A stretch of 64,000 nucleotides of DNA from Azadirachta indica (taxonomy: Eukaryota; Streptophyta; Magnoliopsida; Sapindales; Meliaceae). Below are positions 34,502 through 45,942 of the stretch, one piece after another (the stretch's first letter is position 1; each line of letters opens with the position of its first letter). The notes beneath the pieces are model-generated. The model saw only the letters and a program-made list of their open reading frames with translations. It was not told the origin of the DNA and searched no databases. The stretch spans positions 16,955,244 to 17,019,243 of the forward strand of contig CM040443.1 of the NCBI GenBank assembly GCA_022749755.1, in the 5' to 3' direction. The position numbers were made by a program, and so were the translations under genes.

Positions 34502-36321
34502 TCATATAGTACAAGGATGGTTTATCAATTTGAGAAGAGAAGAGTTAAGTTGTAACAATAGTTTTTTTCTATTATGTATAGAGAGCCTATACTATTGTTT
34601 TGATAATTTTTTATTCAATAAAATATTCTCCTTTGATTTTATCTCTTATGAGATTATTATTTTAATATTCGTGTTTTAAACTGTTAGGATGAGAACGACA
34701 TCTAATCCTATTTATTAGAACATTTATCTAATTCATTGCATCAAAGAACTAAAAGAGATTTGACATTCGACAAGGTTCTTTTATCCACCTATTATCCCAT
34801 CTACGCAATTGGTATAAGAGCCAACTTTTGTGCCAGATAGTATTTTCCTAAATTGCTAAACACAACCATACCCATAAATACAAACTTTTAACAAAAGAAA
34901 AATGGCTACAAAAAAAATTAGAATCATGGTTTATTGTATTAGACATGATGCAATGTTGTTTGATAAAGATAGTCATAGATTATTTTTATTGTAGTTGGAA
35001 GATGTTGAAGAATTCTTCAAAGTTGAGAGAATACCTAAATATAAACGAGTACAATTTGTAACTCATTTTCTGTTAAAAGAAAATGCATTACGTTGGTAGA
35101 ATATGTTAAAAAGGGCATGACTTGTGAGCCCAGAAAACAAAGTTCACTTATGGGATTAAATAAAGTGATTGATGATATCACAGTTCATTCCTCTTAATTA
35201 TTGCTTAACACGTTAAGGTATGAGGTCTATTCATTCTTATGCTATGGAGTTTAAAAATTTTTATAGGCATTAATTTTTTTATGAAAGTGAAGAGCTTATA
35301 GTTGAGAGATCTTTGGAGGAGCTCCATGCTAATATAAGAGATTAAATGCCCTCATGTACTATTCATATATTACCATGTACTATTCATTTAACCAAAGAAA
35401 TCGAAGTGCAGTTAAAGCTTGACTTAGATAGTGTTATTAGAGATGTTATTGACAATATAGTTAACAAAATATTTGATAACATAGCTAAAATTGACCTATG
35501 CTTAAAAAGAGAACCGAATATGTACCGAAAATTATACAAAAACAAGTCTTATGTGGTCATCCTTTGAAAATTGATAATGTAATTGAGTAAGCACAAGAAA
35601 TTTAAGTCAAAAACCTACCTATCATTAACATGGTTCTATTTATTCATATTAAAGACAAAAAAGTTATTTTAAGGAAGATTTGGTTGCAAAGATAAATTTA
35701 ATTGATAACCATATCAAACGAGATTCGGCAAGAGCTCTAATAAGTTGAAAATAGTTTGTTATTACAAGTACACAAATTTTAAAAAGGCCACTAATAAATG
35801 CAAAAAAAGATAAATTCGACTACTTTTGAGTTTCAAAGAAGTTTGTTACAAAGAGTTATTCTTTTAAGTCACATGATAATTCAATGTTACATTACAAGTT
35901 TCAATCACCAAACAAAACTCGAGAATGAGTTTTCTTTAAGAGAGTGAGAATATGATATAGGATAATTTTAAAATTTAATTAGCTTAAGAAGTCTTTTTTT
36001 CTTACCAATTTAGTCTGTTATTTAATTCTTTATTTTCTTATTTAGGTTCCTTACTTCAATTAACTTGTAACATTAGATTTTCTTTATTGTATATAGGAAC
36101 CTATACTATTGTTTTGATAATCTTTGATACAATAAAATATTCTCTTTTGATTTTATTCCTTATGAGATTATTATTTAAATATTTGTATTTCAAGGTATTG
36201 GGATTAGAACGAAATATAATTCTGTCCGTTAAAACGTTTATTTAACTAATTATGTGGAAAAACCAAATGAGATTCGGCATTCAATAAGATATTTTTATCC
36301 CCCCACTATTTTGTTTTCGTA
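34502..36321 (+). mobile_element. Deleted LTR element with gag remnant only
   Basis: The 5' LTR (about 34502-34807) and 3' LTR (about 35953-36321) share GCCTATACTATTGTTTTGATAAT, AATAAAATATTCTC, TTATGAGATTATTAT and the CGACAAGGTT/CAATAAGATA..TTTTATCC end. A primer binding site ATTGGTATAAGAGCCAAC (34808 on) follows the 5' LTR, matching initiator tRNA-Met in variant form. Pol is absent between gag and the 3' LTR, so most of the element has been deleted. The first about 70 bp of the 5' LTR are shortened. No convincing target duplication was found. Confidence 0.7.
34902..35830 (+). pseudogene. Ty3-type gag remnant
   Basis: Starting MATKKIRIMV, stop-interrupted pieces VEEFFKVERIPKYKRVQFV and ENALRW fit the retrotransposon gag capsid pattern (VEEWFR....EE.K..FA...L.G.A..WW). 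A 73-codon open piece at 35346-35567 has a helical, acidic composition. Near 35750-35810 the sequence CYYKYTNFKKATNKCKK looks like a degraded CxxC-type knuckle. Assignment to Ty3 rather than copia rests on the gag pattern alone. Confidence 0.5.
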
Positions 36322-38589
36322 AGATTGATTCCAAGTGCTAATAAATTGTTATATATACTTTTTTTAGTTTTAACTTACATATTTTTTTAATTTTTATGCG
36401 ATATATTTTAAATTTTATATTAAAAAAATATAACAATGGTTCATTATATTACAGCATGCGTCAAGCATTTATGTTGTGTGTTCTCATTATGCAGCTTTGA
36501 TACCGAATGGAAGGAAAAAAGTGTGAAAAAAAAAAAAAGGCACTCAAATCCTTCGTAGGCTAATTTAGAATGTTCTCTCTAATCATCCAATTAATTATTT
36601 TAGATTAGATCATTTTACCAATACATGCTTGATGTACTATGCTATGATCAAAATCACGGGATACTTTAATTTGTATTATATTGGACAGTTTGTATTAAAA
36701 CTAAACGAATAACATGTCCTCACTGTTAGGTTTTCAATTAACATTATATGATAATTAAATATAATTTAATAATTTTCAATTTTGAAAATTTTTGGTCTTT
36801 TTGTAAGATAAAATTATGTTGCAATAAAAATTACAACAGAAAATTCTGTGCAGTTTTTTCTTAATTAAACTTCATGTATTTAATTTTCTAATTATTTTAA
36901 ATTTAGTTGATTGACAACATTTAGTTAGTAAATGTAGATTTATAATTCTACAACTTAAAGAAAAAAAAAACTTTTGTAAAGAAGGAGTTTGGGAAAGTAA
37001 GAATTCATCTTAAGTTAGAAAATTTACTTAACAAATAACGAAATAAAAAGCCTTTTTAAACTGTGGTTTATGTTTCGATTTAAATGAGCAATATTTTTCA
37101 GAATTTGTCAAACATTTCATATATGAAAAACTCTTCCAAAAAGAGTGGCTTATTGTGTATTTTTGTTTCTAATTTTTTATGTTCTAATTGAGAACAAGTT
37201 AGTAGAAATTATTTTTCTAAAATTCCTATTATGATAAACTTAAGTATTAAATATCTGAAGAGTCGTGATGGCTATTGTGTTCTTTAGGAGAAGAACTTGA
37301 TTTGTTTATGGGATAAGAAGTCATGTTCACTAAAGGGAATTCAATGACATCAGAAGCGAGACGATCTCACAAACTAAGATTATCTAAGAAGATTCAACAC
37401 AACAATGATAAAAAAAAAAAAAAAGTTTTTGGTTTATATAAATTTATTGGTGTTTGCATCATTTTATTTTTTATTAGTTTTCTTTTCTTTAAGCCTGGCC
37501 TTGTGGATGTGTAGGATTGTAAAATATAAACCGTGTTAAAATTATATCTTCATAACTTTTATTTATGATATATTATTTTTTAGTATTTAATTATGGCATT
37601 AATTAATTAATGTTGGTTAATTAATTAAAATTAAAAAATTTACTCTAACAACGAATCTCTCACTTGCGAATCTTTCGACTAGACAAATTCTGCTATTTAA
37701 AAGTTCAAAATTTCATTTGAAGTTATTATGAGAATTTCAACGTACTTAACTTCTAAGATTATTATTATTTCACAGGAAACTCCGATTTCATTGACATTTT
37801 TTTGATTTTGTTTATTTTCGTTTCTATTATTTTAGCGAGCAACAAAATCCATACTCGTGTGATTTCAGAAAATAGCACACATAAGGGTGTTTTATTTAGT
37901 CTTCTAGGTATTTTACTGTAAGGGTAAAAAAAACCTTAAATTTGTCATTCATCAACAAATTTTAGTAAATCTGTTCTTGTTGAAAAATTCTTTATTCTTA
38001 CATCAATATTTGAATAAAATAAGTTAAAATTTTCAAATTCAGTTAAAAAATAAAAAATTTGACTTTTACTTTAATAGAAAAGGTATCTTAAAATTATAAT
38101 TAAGTTAAAAAAGTGACTTGAAATAAATATATCCACGTAATTAAGTATGTTAAATGATACATACAATAAGTGAATTGGGAAATGGTATCATAAATAATTC
38201 TGAATATTGTTACAATAAATTGCTATTAATTTGGTGCATTTATGTTAGATTAATAGGTCATATCACAAATTGTCATTATAATTAATTTAATAATTTACAA
38301 ATTATACTAGATTATGTAATCTCAAATATTAAAAGAAATATATTGTCATACCATTTAAAAAAATAGTGTCATGGAATGTTCATTATCAAAGTTACTTAAT
38401 TATTTTTAATATAAATTAAAAGTTTAATAACATAATTTGTAAAATTTTTAATATAAATCATGCTAAAAACCTAGTATCAAAGTTAATTATTATTTTTTTT
38501 CAATAAATGATCTCCAAGAGTAAACTCTTAGAAAAAAAAAGATCATTAATAAATAAAAAGAGTAGGAAACAATTAGATGTCAAAAGAAC
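36322..38589. other. Intergenic sequence, possible LTR scrap near 37.3-37.55 kb
   Basis: The frame at 37323-37514 has a basic N-terminus and a hydrophobic C-terminal stretch but no recognised similarity. The GTGGATGTGTAGG..AAACCGTGTTAAA run at 37504-37543 resembles the R/U5 part of some plant copia LTRs, so this may be an LTR relic. The rest is AT-rich without visible genes. Confidence 0.3.
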
Positions 38590-39720
38590 AAATACATGAA
38601 AGGATATTCTCATCTGACAGTAGATGAGGCTAACCGAAGCAGCCTAGCAGCAAAGTTCAGCTACAAAATGCAGACTCTAGCAAGAGCCTGCAGTAGGAAA
38701 TTGGCAACAAATTGCAACAGAAAATCAGTCGCAGGAAGAATGGCACCAAGCTGTAGTTGGAAAAATGCAGAAATATAGACCCACAGGCAGAGAAAAAGGC
38801 AGCAAACTGCAGTAGGGGAACTGCCACTAGTAACAACAGCAAAACTTAGCTATCCTTGGCATAATCTTCAAAGCAATACAAACTATACAAAAGTTAACTA
38901 AAACGATAGTTTGGAAAGCCTTGCGCATCTTTGGGAAGGAAATAGGGGGGATGATCCCACCATGTAAAGTCATTACAAATAAGACCCACATTAGCGAGCC
39001 TATCAGTAACAGCATTGTTCTGACGATAAATGTAAGTGTAATGGAAGCTCATCTCAGAAATAAGACTGCAACAATGGTGCCAATGAGAATGTAAAGCCCA
39101 AGGAGGAGTGAGATTCATGTTCTGCGATAGGTGAATAAGCAGGAGAGATACACATTCCAACCAAAGTGACAACCAACCTTTCGAAAAAGCTTTCTTGACT
39201 GCCAGAATGATTGCCATCTGCATTAAAAGCTGTTTGAACCCCCCAAAAGATTGCCAAAACCACAAAGAAGCGACCCTTATCATCCCTAGAAACAGCCCCA
39301 CAAGCAGCTGCACTCGGATTCCCTTTCGAGAGGCCATCGAAGTTAACCTTCACCCATCCCTGCAAAAGAGGAGTCCAGGATAAAACAATAACTTTTGGCA
39401 CTCAACAAAGGACAAAAGGAATTCCAAGACTAGACAAGATGTCTCGATCTCTACCAAAAAGAACATAGCTTGGACAAATTTGAGCAAAAAATTTAATATG
39501 AACCTCACAATCTGCCACCATTAGGTGCACTCACGTATGAATATTATGCCAAGTGCTGTAGAGTTGATGGCTGTAGCCCAATCTTGTAGCAATATGGTAA
39601 CTTAGTCAAACAGGATCAAATGGGGGCTGGTTGGCTCTAGTCCTGTTTCTTTCAAAATGAGAAAAGTTCGGAGATAACCTAGCTCCCAACGGAGCAAGCC
39701 TCGTGTTGAACTCGCCTCAT
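38590..39720 (-). pseudogene. L1-type LINE tail: RNase H domain and 3' UTR
   Basis: On the minus strand, after a low-complexity upstream part (39720-39410), a frame reads GWVKVNFDGLSKGNPSAA and CGAVSRDDKGRF (about 39365-39280), the start of a plant LINE RNase H domain with its first aspartate present. A second frame continues GWLSLWLECVSLLLIHL and ends NAVTDRLANVG..WWDHPP (about 39020-38950). Frameshifts separate the pieces. Below 38890 the minus strand has a CTGCTG/TTGCTGC-rich tail like the 3' UTR of the LINE ending at 52.3 kb. It is 5'-truncated, as LINE copies usually are. Confidence 0.75.
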
Positions 39721-39794
39721 TCCTATCCCTATATATTAAGAACTAAAATGTTAAACATAAAAAAAGGTTTATTTTATTTTATTTTATATTTTAA
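39721..39794. other. Short spacer
   Basis: Junction between the LINE tail and the foldback element, with T/A-rich sequence. Confidence 0.3.
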
Positions 39795-40243
39795 AAAAGG
39801 GCGAATGTTGGATTCACCCCCTGTTATTTCACTTAATACCTCAATACTCCTTTCTTGTTTGCATAATATTCCGAATCCCCCTTCTATTAGTTGACACAGT
39901 TAAATATAATAACATATAAGTTTTTAAAATTTAACATATTAATTTAAATAGTCTTCATAATTTTAAAAATACTTATAAAAATTTATTTTCAATTAGCAAT
40001 TGAAAATAATTTTTTAACTAATTAATATTAGATAACGGTGTCATTATTATCTTTTAATAAATTAAAATTTTTATGGGTATTTTTAAAATTATGGAGACTA
40101 TTTAACTTAATATGCTAAATTTTAAAAACTTGTATGTTATTATACTTAACTGTGTCACCAAACAAAAGGGGGATTTGGGGTATTATACAAACAAAAGGGG
40201 GGTACTGGGGTATTAAGTGAAACAATAGAGGGTAATCGGGTAT
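39795..40243. mobile_element. Foldback element A with about 200-bp TIRs
   Basis: The left arm (about 39795-40000) and the right arm (about 40035-40243) are near reverse complements through GTTTCACTTAATACC, TTGTTTG.ATAAT..CC..AATCCCCC, GACACAGTTAA.TATAATAACATA and AAGTTTTTAAAATTTA. Almost the whole element is a hairpin around position 40020. Confidence 0.7.
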
Positions 40244-41957
40244 TCGAGAATATCCCTCTCTTGTTTGCGTAATACCCCGAATCCCCTTTCTGTTTGGCGG
40301 TGAAGTTAAGTATAATAACATACAAGTTTTTAAAATTTAGCATATTAAGTTAAATAATCTCCATAATTTTAAAAATACCCATAAAAATTTTAATTTATTA
40401 AAAGATAATAATGACACCCTTATATAATATTAATTAGTTAAAAAATTATTTTCAACTCTTAATTTAAAATAAATATTAAAAAAATATAATATATTTTATT
40501 TTATAACATATTGACAACTAAATATTTATTAATATATTATAAACAAATCATAAATAAATACTAATTTATAAATAAAATACATTAATATAGTACGATATTT
40601 GTAATTCATAAATAAATATTAATATATATATAAAATATTATAATACAATACTTGTAATTACATATAATCATAATTATTGTACTATAATATAATAATAAAA
40701 TTTTATAATATATTAACAATTCAATATTATATAGGCATTAGAAAATAAATAAAAGAAATCATATATTTATTATTTTATATATTTATTTAGTTAACTACTA
40801 TTAAATAAGAATATAATCATTATTTTTAATAAATTAGGCCCTTTAGGAGTATTTTTAACTTCTAGTTGAAAATAAATATTAAAATAATAATATATTTTAT
40901 TTTATAACACATTGTAGATAACTACTATTAATAAGAATATAATTATTATTTTTTAATAAATTGGGCCCTTTATGGCCATTTTTAACTTTTAATTGAAAAT
41001 AAATATTAAAGTAATAATATATTTTATCTTATAGCACATTGATAACTAAATATTTATTAATATATTATAATTAAAATATAATTTTATTTATTTTATAATA
41101 TATTAACAATTCAATATTACTTAGATTAATGGATCAAATTTTAAGGACTTACATCTCATTATTTTTTTTTTTTCAAATTTCGAAACAATAATGAGTTTTA
41201 TAAAATGAATTCCACAACTAAAAAAATATTTCAAACTAAAAGTTTTTATGAAAATGTAGAATATGTAGTAATATGATATAACATTATCATATTAATTTAT
41301 ATAGATAGATTTGTATATGTTATAGTAATAATATGATTTTTTTTTTTTATAGATATATTGTTCCTCACATGTGTTAGTCTTTATAAATAATATTTTTATA
41401 TTAAAAATTAAATAAAGTATTATAAATAAAAATTTATCTAAATTTTAAATTTTTTATACATAATAAATTTATCTAAATATTAAATAAAATCGAAAGATCA
41501 ATTTTTTTATTTTAAAAAAATAAATAAAAATAATAATATTTTATTTTTTAAATTTATAAAATTTTTTCAATTTATAAATATCATATTAAAAAGAAATTCA
41601 AAATTTACATAAATTTACATTTAAAAGATAAGTTATAAATTAGTTATTAATATGTTATAAAATAAAATATATTATTATTTTAATATTTATTTTCAATTAG
41701 GAGTTGAAAATAATTTTTTAACTAATTAATATTATATAAGAGTGTTATTATTATCTTTTAATAAATTAAAATTTTTATGGATATTTTTAAAATTATGGAG
41801 ATTATTTAAATTAATATGTTAAATTTTAAGGACTTGTATGTTATTATATTTAATTGTGTCACCAAACAGAAGGGAGATTCAGGGTATTATGCAAATAAGA
41901 GAGGAGTATTGAGATATTAAGTGAAACAATAGGGGGGAATTGGGCATTCTCCCTTTA
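40244..41957. mobile_element. Foldback element B, same family, head-to-tail with A
   Basis: The left arm (40244-40470, lacking about 60 outer bases) and the right arm (about 41690-41957, ending CATTCTCCCTTT) repeat the arms of element A. The middle contains a tandem duplication of about 120 bp (about 40805-40930 and 40930-41045), with the marker AAATT(A/G)GGCCCTTTA. No protein is encoded. Confidence 0.65.
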
Positions 41958-42849
41958 AAAATTTTAAAAATAAAATATAATTTATTTAAATTAAATAATT
42001 AACAATATAAATTTAGATAAACTGATATTTTAAAATACTTCAACCCCTTTTATATTTTCTTGGTAATAATTTAATATACAATAGAGGTATTTTCACATAT
42101 CTTTTCTAATATTTGTGAAAATCTCAATTTGATAGAAAGTTTGTGAAAAAAGACATAAACCTTCCTTACAAACAATAAACTTACTAAAATATCTCAAAAT
42201 CTATTTTTTTTTTATTGCAAAATGAGATTAACCTTAATAAAAAGTACCAATACCTTAACCACTACACTAAACACATTTTAATGTCATATTTTTTAATTCT
42301 TAATAAATAACTCTTTTATATAATAATTTCTACAATAATTGAATTATTTTGTTATTATAATACTTATAATTCAAAAATAATTTTATAATCATTAAAATTC
42401 TATATAATAACTTGAATTTCAAATTATTATTATTATTAAATTCTAAAATTTTTAAAACTATTATCATTAGATTTTTTTTTAAATAAAATAATTTATTTTA
42501 TTTTAATAATTATTTAAGAATAATGTTTTAAAATCATTAGTGCTAATAATAATTTTAGAATAATTTTATTTTATAAAAATTTAAATTTATTTTCTTTAAT
42601 AATTATTTAGTAATAAATTATTTAAGAATAACTTTATTTTTATTATTATTTGATGATAATTTTAAATTCAAGTTATTATATAGAATTTTTTGAATTATAA
42701 GTTTTATAATAACAAAATAATTTTAATTATTACATAAATTATCATATATGTATTTGTAAAACGGTCATTTATTAAGGATTGAAAATATATCATTAAAATG
42801 TGTTTGGAGTATGTGGTTGAACTTTTAATTTTTTTCATCAAATACTCCA

Positions 42850-44945
42850 AGCGGAGTTTGCAGCCAACCTTAAGGTTCCGCATGCTATCTAAGACCAGTT
42901 TTTTTTTTTTTTGGGCACGACAAAGCACATGTGAAATGGTTTCAAGAGGGGAATTGATGCACTCATTTCTTTCATGCGTATGCCAAAGTTCGTACTTCCA
43001 AAGCTCGTAATTGCAGTCTTAATGACGGCAATAAGGTGACTGATCCATGGCAGATATTACTTCAATAAGGGGAATAGACCGTCTTGTTAATTACTATAAC
43101 AACCTTTATTCTATAAGTTGCTTTAGTCCTTCAGCTCTCTTGTCCCCGTGCTTGTATCTGAAGAGGACAATAACTCATTGCTTTTGATCCCTATTATTAC
43201 AGAAATTACTTCCACAGTTTTTTCAATGGACGCTTCAAGTGCTTTGGGAGCAGATGGTTTTCCTGGTCTTTTTTATCACTCATGTTGGGATATTATTAAA
43301 GATGATGTGGTTGCTTATGTTCTTCAATTATTTACTACAGGTTATCTTTATGAAAACGTCAACAGCTTGTTTATTTCTCTTATCCCGAAAGTTGACAGCG
43401 CAAATGATATTACTCAATTTCGTCCCATTGCCATGGCTAATTTCTGCTTCAAGATTATTACTAAAATTCTTGCTGATAGACTAGGAGGCATTGTTAGACG
43501 GGTTATCTCTAGTCAAAGGCAGCTGTCATAAAAGGTAGACACATTTCTGACTGTATTGCTATAGTCTCAAACCCTATTAATCTTTTGGGAAAGAAATCAT
43601 TTGGGGCTAACATGGCCATGGAGCTTGACATTGTCAAAGTTTTGACACCTGGGAGTGGCCTTTCCCTTTGCAAGCTCTCAGATCCTTCGGTTTCGATCCT
43701 AAATTTATTCACTGGATTCAAGACATCTTGAAATCTACTCGACTCTCAATCCCCATCAATGGAAGTACTTGTGGGTCTTTCTCCTGTGGTAAATGCGTGC
43801 GTCAAGGTGACCCTTCATTACCTCTTCTCTTTTGCTTTATTGAAGATGTTCTTAGTCGTGGTATCTTCAATTTAATAAATTAGGGCTTAGTGAAACCTAT
43901 GTCTCCTCTACATGGTTTTGTTGCAACCTTCCCAGCCCTTTATGCTAATGATGTGATTATTTTCTGCAGAAGCGATATTACTTCCCTTAAGAATCTAAAG
44001 TCCTTTTTAGATTCTTTTAGCCTGGTTTCTAGACAGCATATTAGCACGGAAAAAACAGGTTGTATCTTGGAAATTCCATGTATAAGAAGGCTGGTATTGT
44101 TTAACCATTCTTGGGTTTCAACAAGAAGGCTGTTATTGTAGTCCAATCAGTGATACAATCAATTCTTCACTATAGCTTTTCAATCTATAAATGGCCTGCT
44201 TCTTTGTTGACTACAATTAATGCCTGGTGTTGTAACTTTATTTGTTTCGGAGATTGTTCTAGTAGGAAATCAGTAACGACAGCTTGGAGAAAACTGTCTC
44301 TCTAAAAATGAAGGTGGATTAGGAATGAGGGATCTAAAAACTCTCAATCGTGCTAGTCTGCTACAATTTTCTTGGAACCTCATGTCTTCCTCTTCGAATT
44401 GGAGTTTATTTTTTTGCACAAGGTTCCGCATAACTAGTTTCTCATATTCTAGTTGCTATTCTTTATCCTCCGTTTGGATTGGTATTAAGGAAGTTTTTCA
44501 CATAAGAGACAAGGATGACAATGGATTATTGATGATGGGAAGAATACCCAGTTCTGGCAAGATAATTGGTTGGGGCAATTAATTCTGGATATTCTAGGAT
44601 CTACCTCTAATATTACATTAGATACTACAGTTGATGAGATAATCAGAGATCATAAATGGATATTCCCCCTCACTTTTCTTCCAGGTTTCCTCATATTTGC
44701 TAAAAATTACGAATTTGATTTTGTCAAATTTTCCGTGTTCAGATAAGCTAGTTTGGACTACAACCAATTCAGGTACTGTTCAACTTAAAGATAGCTATAA
44801 CTATTGTTATAGTAATAGTCCTTTTCTATATTGGTATTCAAACATTTGGGAAAGCTTCATTCCTCCCGAATATTCCATCCTTGTTTGGAGAATTTTTCAT
44901 GGGAAACTCCCTATAGAAGATGTGCTTATTACTGGAACAATGGCC
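42850..44945 (+). pseudogene. LINE ORF2 reverse transcriptase, frameshifted and catalytically damaged
   Basis: Successive frames give SALGADGFPGLFYHSCWDII (about 43236), LIPKVDSANDITQFRPIAMAN (broken here as LIPKVDS and QFRPIAMAN), KIITKILADRL, then CVRQGDPSLPLLF (about 43795), and the catalytic box as YANDVIIF at 43941, where the family has YADD. The first catalytic Asp is therefore Asn. Later pieces GGLGMRDLKTLNRASL (about 44310) and LVWTTTNSGTVQLKDSY with IPPEYSILVWRIFHGKLP (about 44755-44910) are the C-terminal and zf-RVT N-terminal regions. Several frame changes make it inactive. The family copies RNA into target sites by primed reverse transcription. Confidence 0.85.
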
Positions 44946-44952
44946 ATTACTA

Positions 44953-45790
44953 ATGTTGAATTGGTATCGATGATATATTTTATAGACACACCTTCCAAAT
45001 AACGTAGTAGCCCCAATAGCAATCCCTCACACCAAATAGAGTATCACAACAAAAATATTAGTATCCAGTATGTCCAATGTGATAGTAGCATATCGAGATT
45101 ATGCTATTAGAATTTTTATGTTACCAAAAAGGTATCTATAATTTCTGATTCCATTTTATTTGAAAATATTGATATGATTATAATATCAGAGTAGGTTCAA
45201 TTCATATGTGGTAGTGGTAGTTTGTTAATATTAGAGTGGTATCAATGAATATTCTATATATTAAAAAAATAAATAAATTTTGGTGCTCTTATTTATTTTT
45301 TAAATGTCAAATTTATTAAACTATTAGTAACATAATAATGGAAATTAACCTCCAACATAAATATTATAAATTGAATACTGAAAGTTTTTTACAATTCAAG
45401 TCGTAATTCAATGACTTTTACACATCCATTTCCCACTCAATTCTAAATCCAAAAATAATTTTAAGTACAAAAATAAAATTAATTATTGTGTATAAAGGTA
45501 TTTACAAGTTAAACATTGCATGTATAACAAAAATATAAATAAAAGTAGAAGTCTTGACTAATTATGGGCAAGCATAAGTAAAGCACGAGTATATGGACTT
45601 CCAATCAAACAATCTTATAATTTTTTTGAATCTTGAGCAAAACACAAGCACCAAAATTCAGTATATGTACCAAAATAACTTAACAATTTTCTTTCATTGT
45701 AAGATAACAAATTTAACATTTTATGAGGATATGCATTCTTTAATCTTGCCAACCATCTGTCGTAAGTTAAACTCTTAATTGAAGCCATCT
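44953..45790. repeat. CACTA 3' end block, copy 2 (partner at 4285-5180)
   Basis: This block is collinear with 4285-5180 and lies between the LINE break and the transposase 3' end, which is why the block is assigned to the CACTA family. Confidence 0.6.
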
Positions 45791-45942
45791 CTTCTCTAAC
45801 CTAATAAAGATTTGAGAATCAAATTTTAACATAATAAAGATTGAAACATTTACAGTAGTACTATCTCAACAACAAAAAATTCAAATTCACATGCACATAC
45901 AAACAGAATATTGTAAATAATTGTAAACACTTATTGGAATCA

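Noticed and set aside
38657..38842. Leu-rich minus frame near the LINE tail
   Set aside because: It is a translation of the CTGCTG/TTGCTGC-rich LINE 3' UTR.
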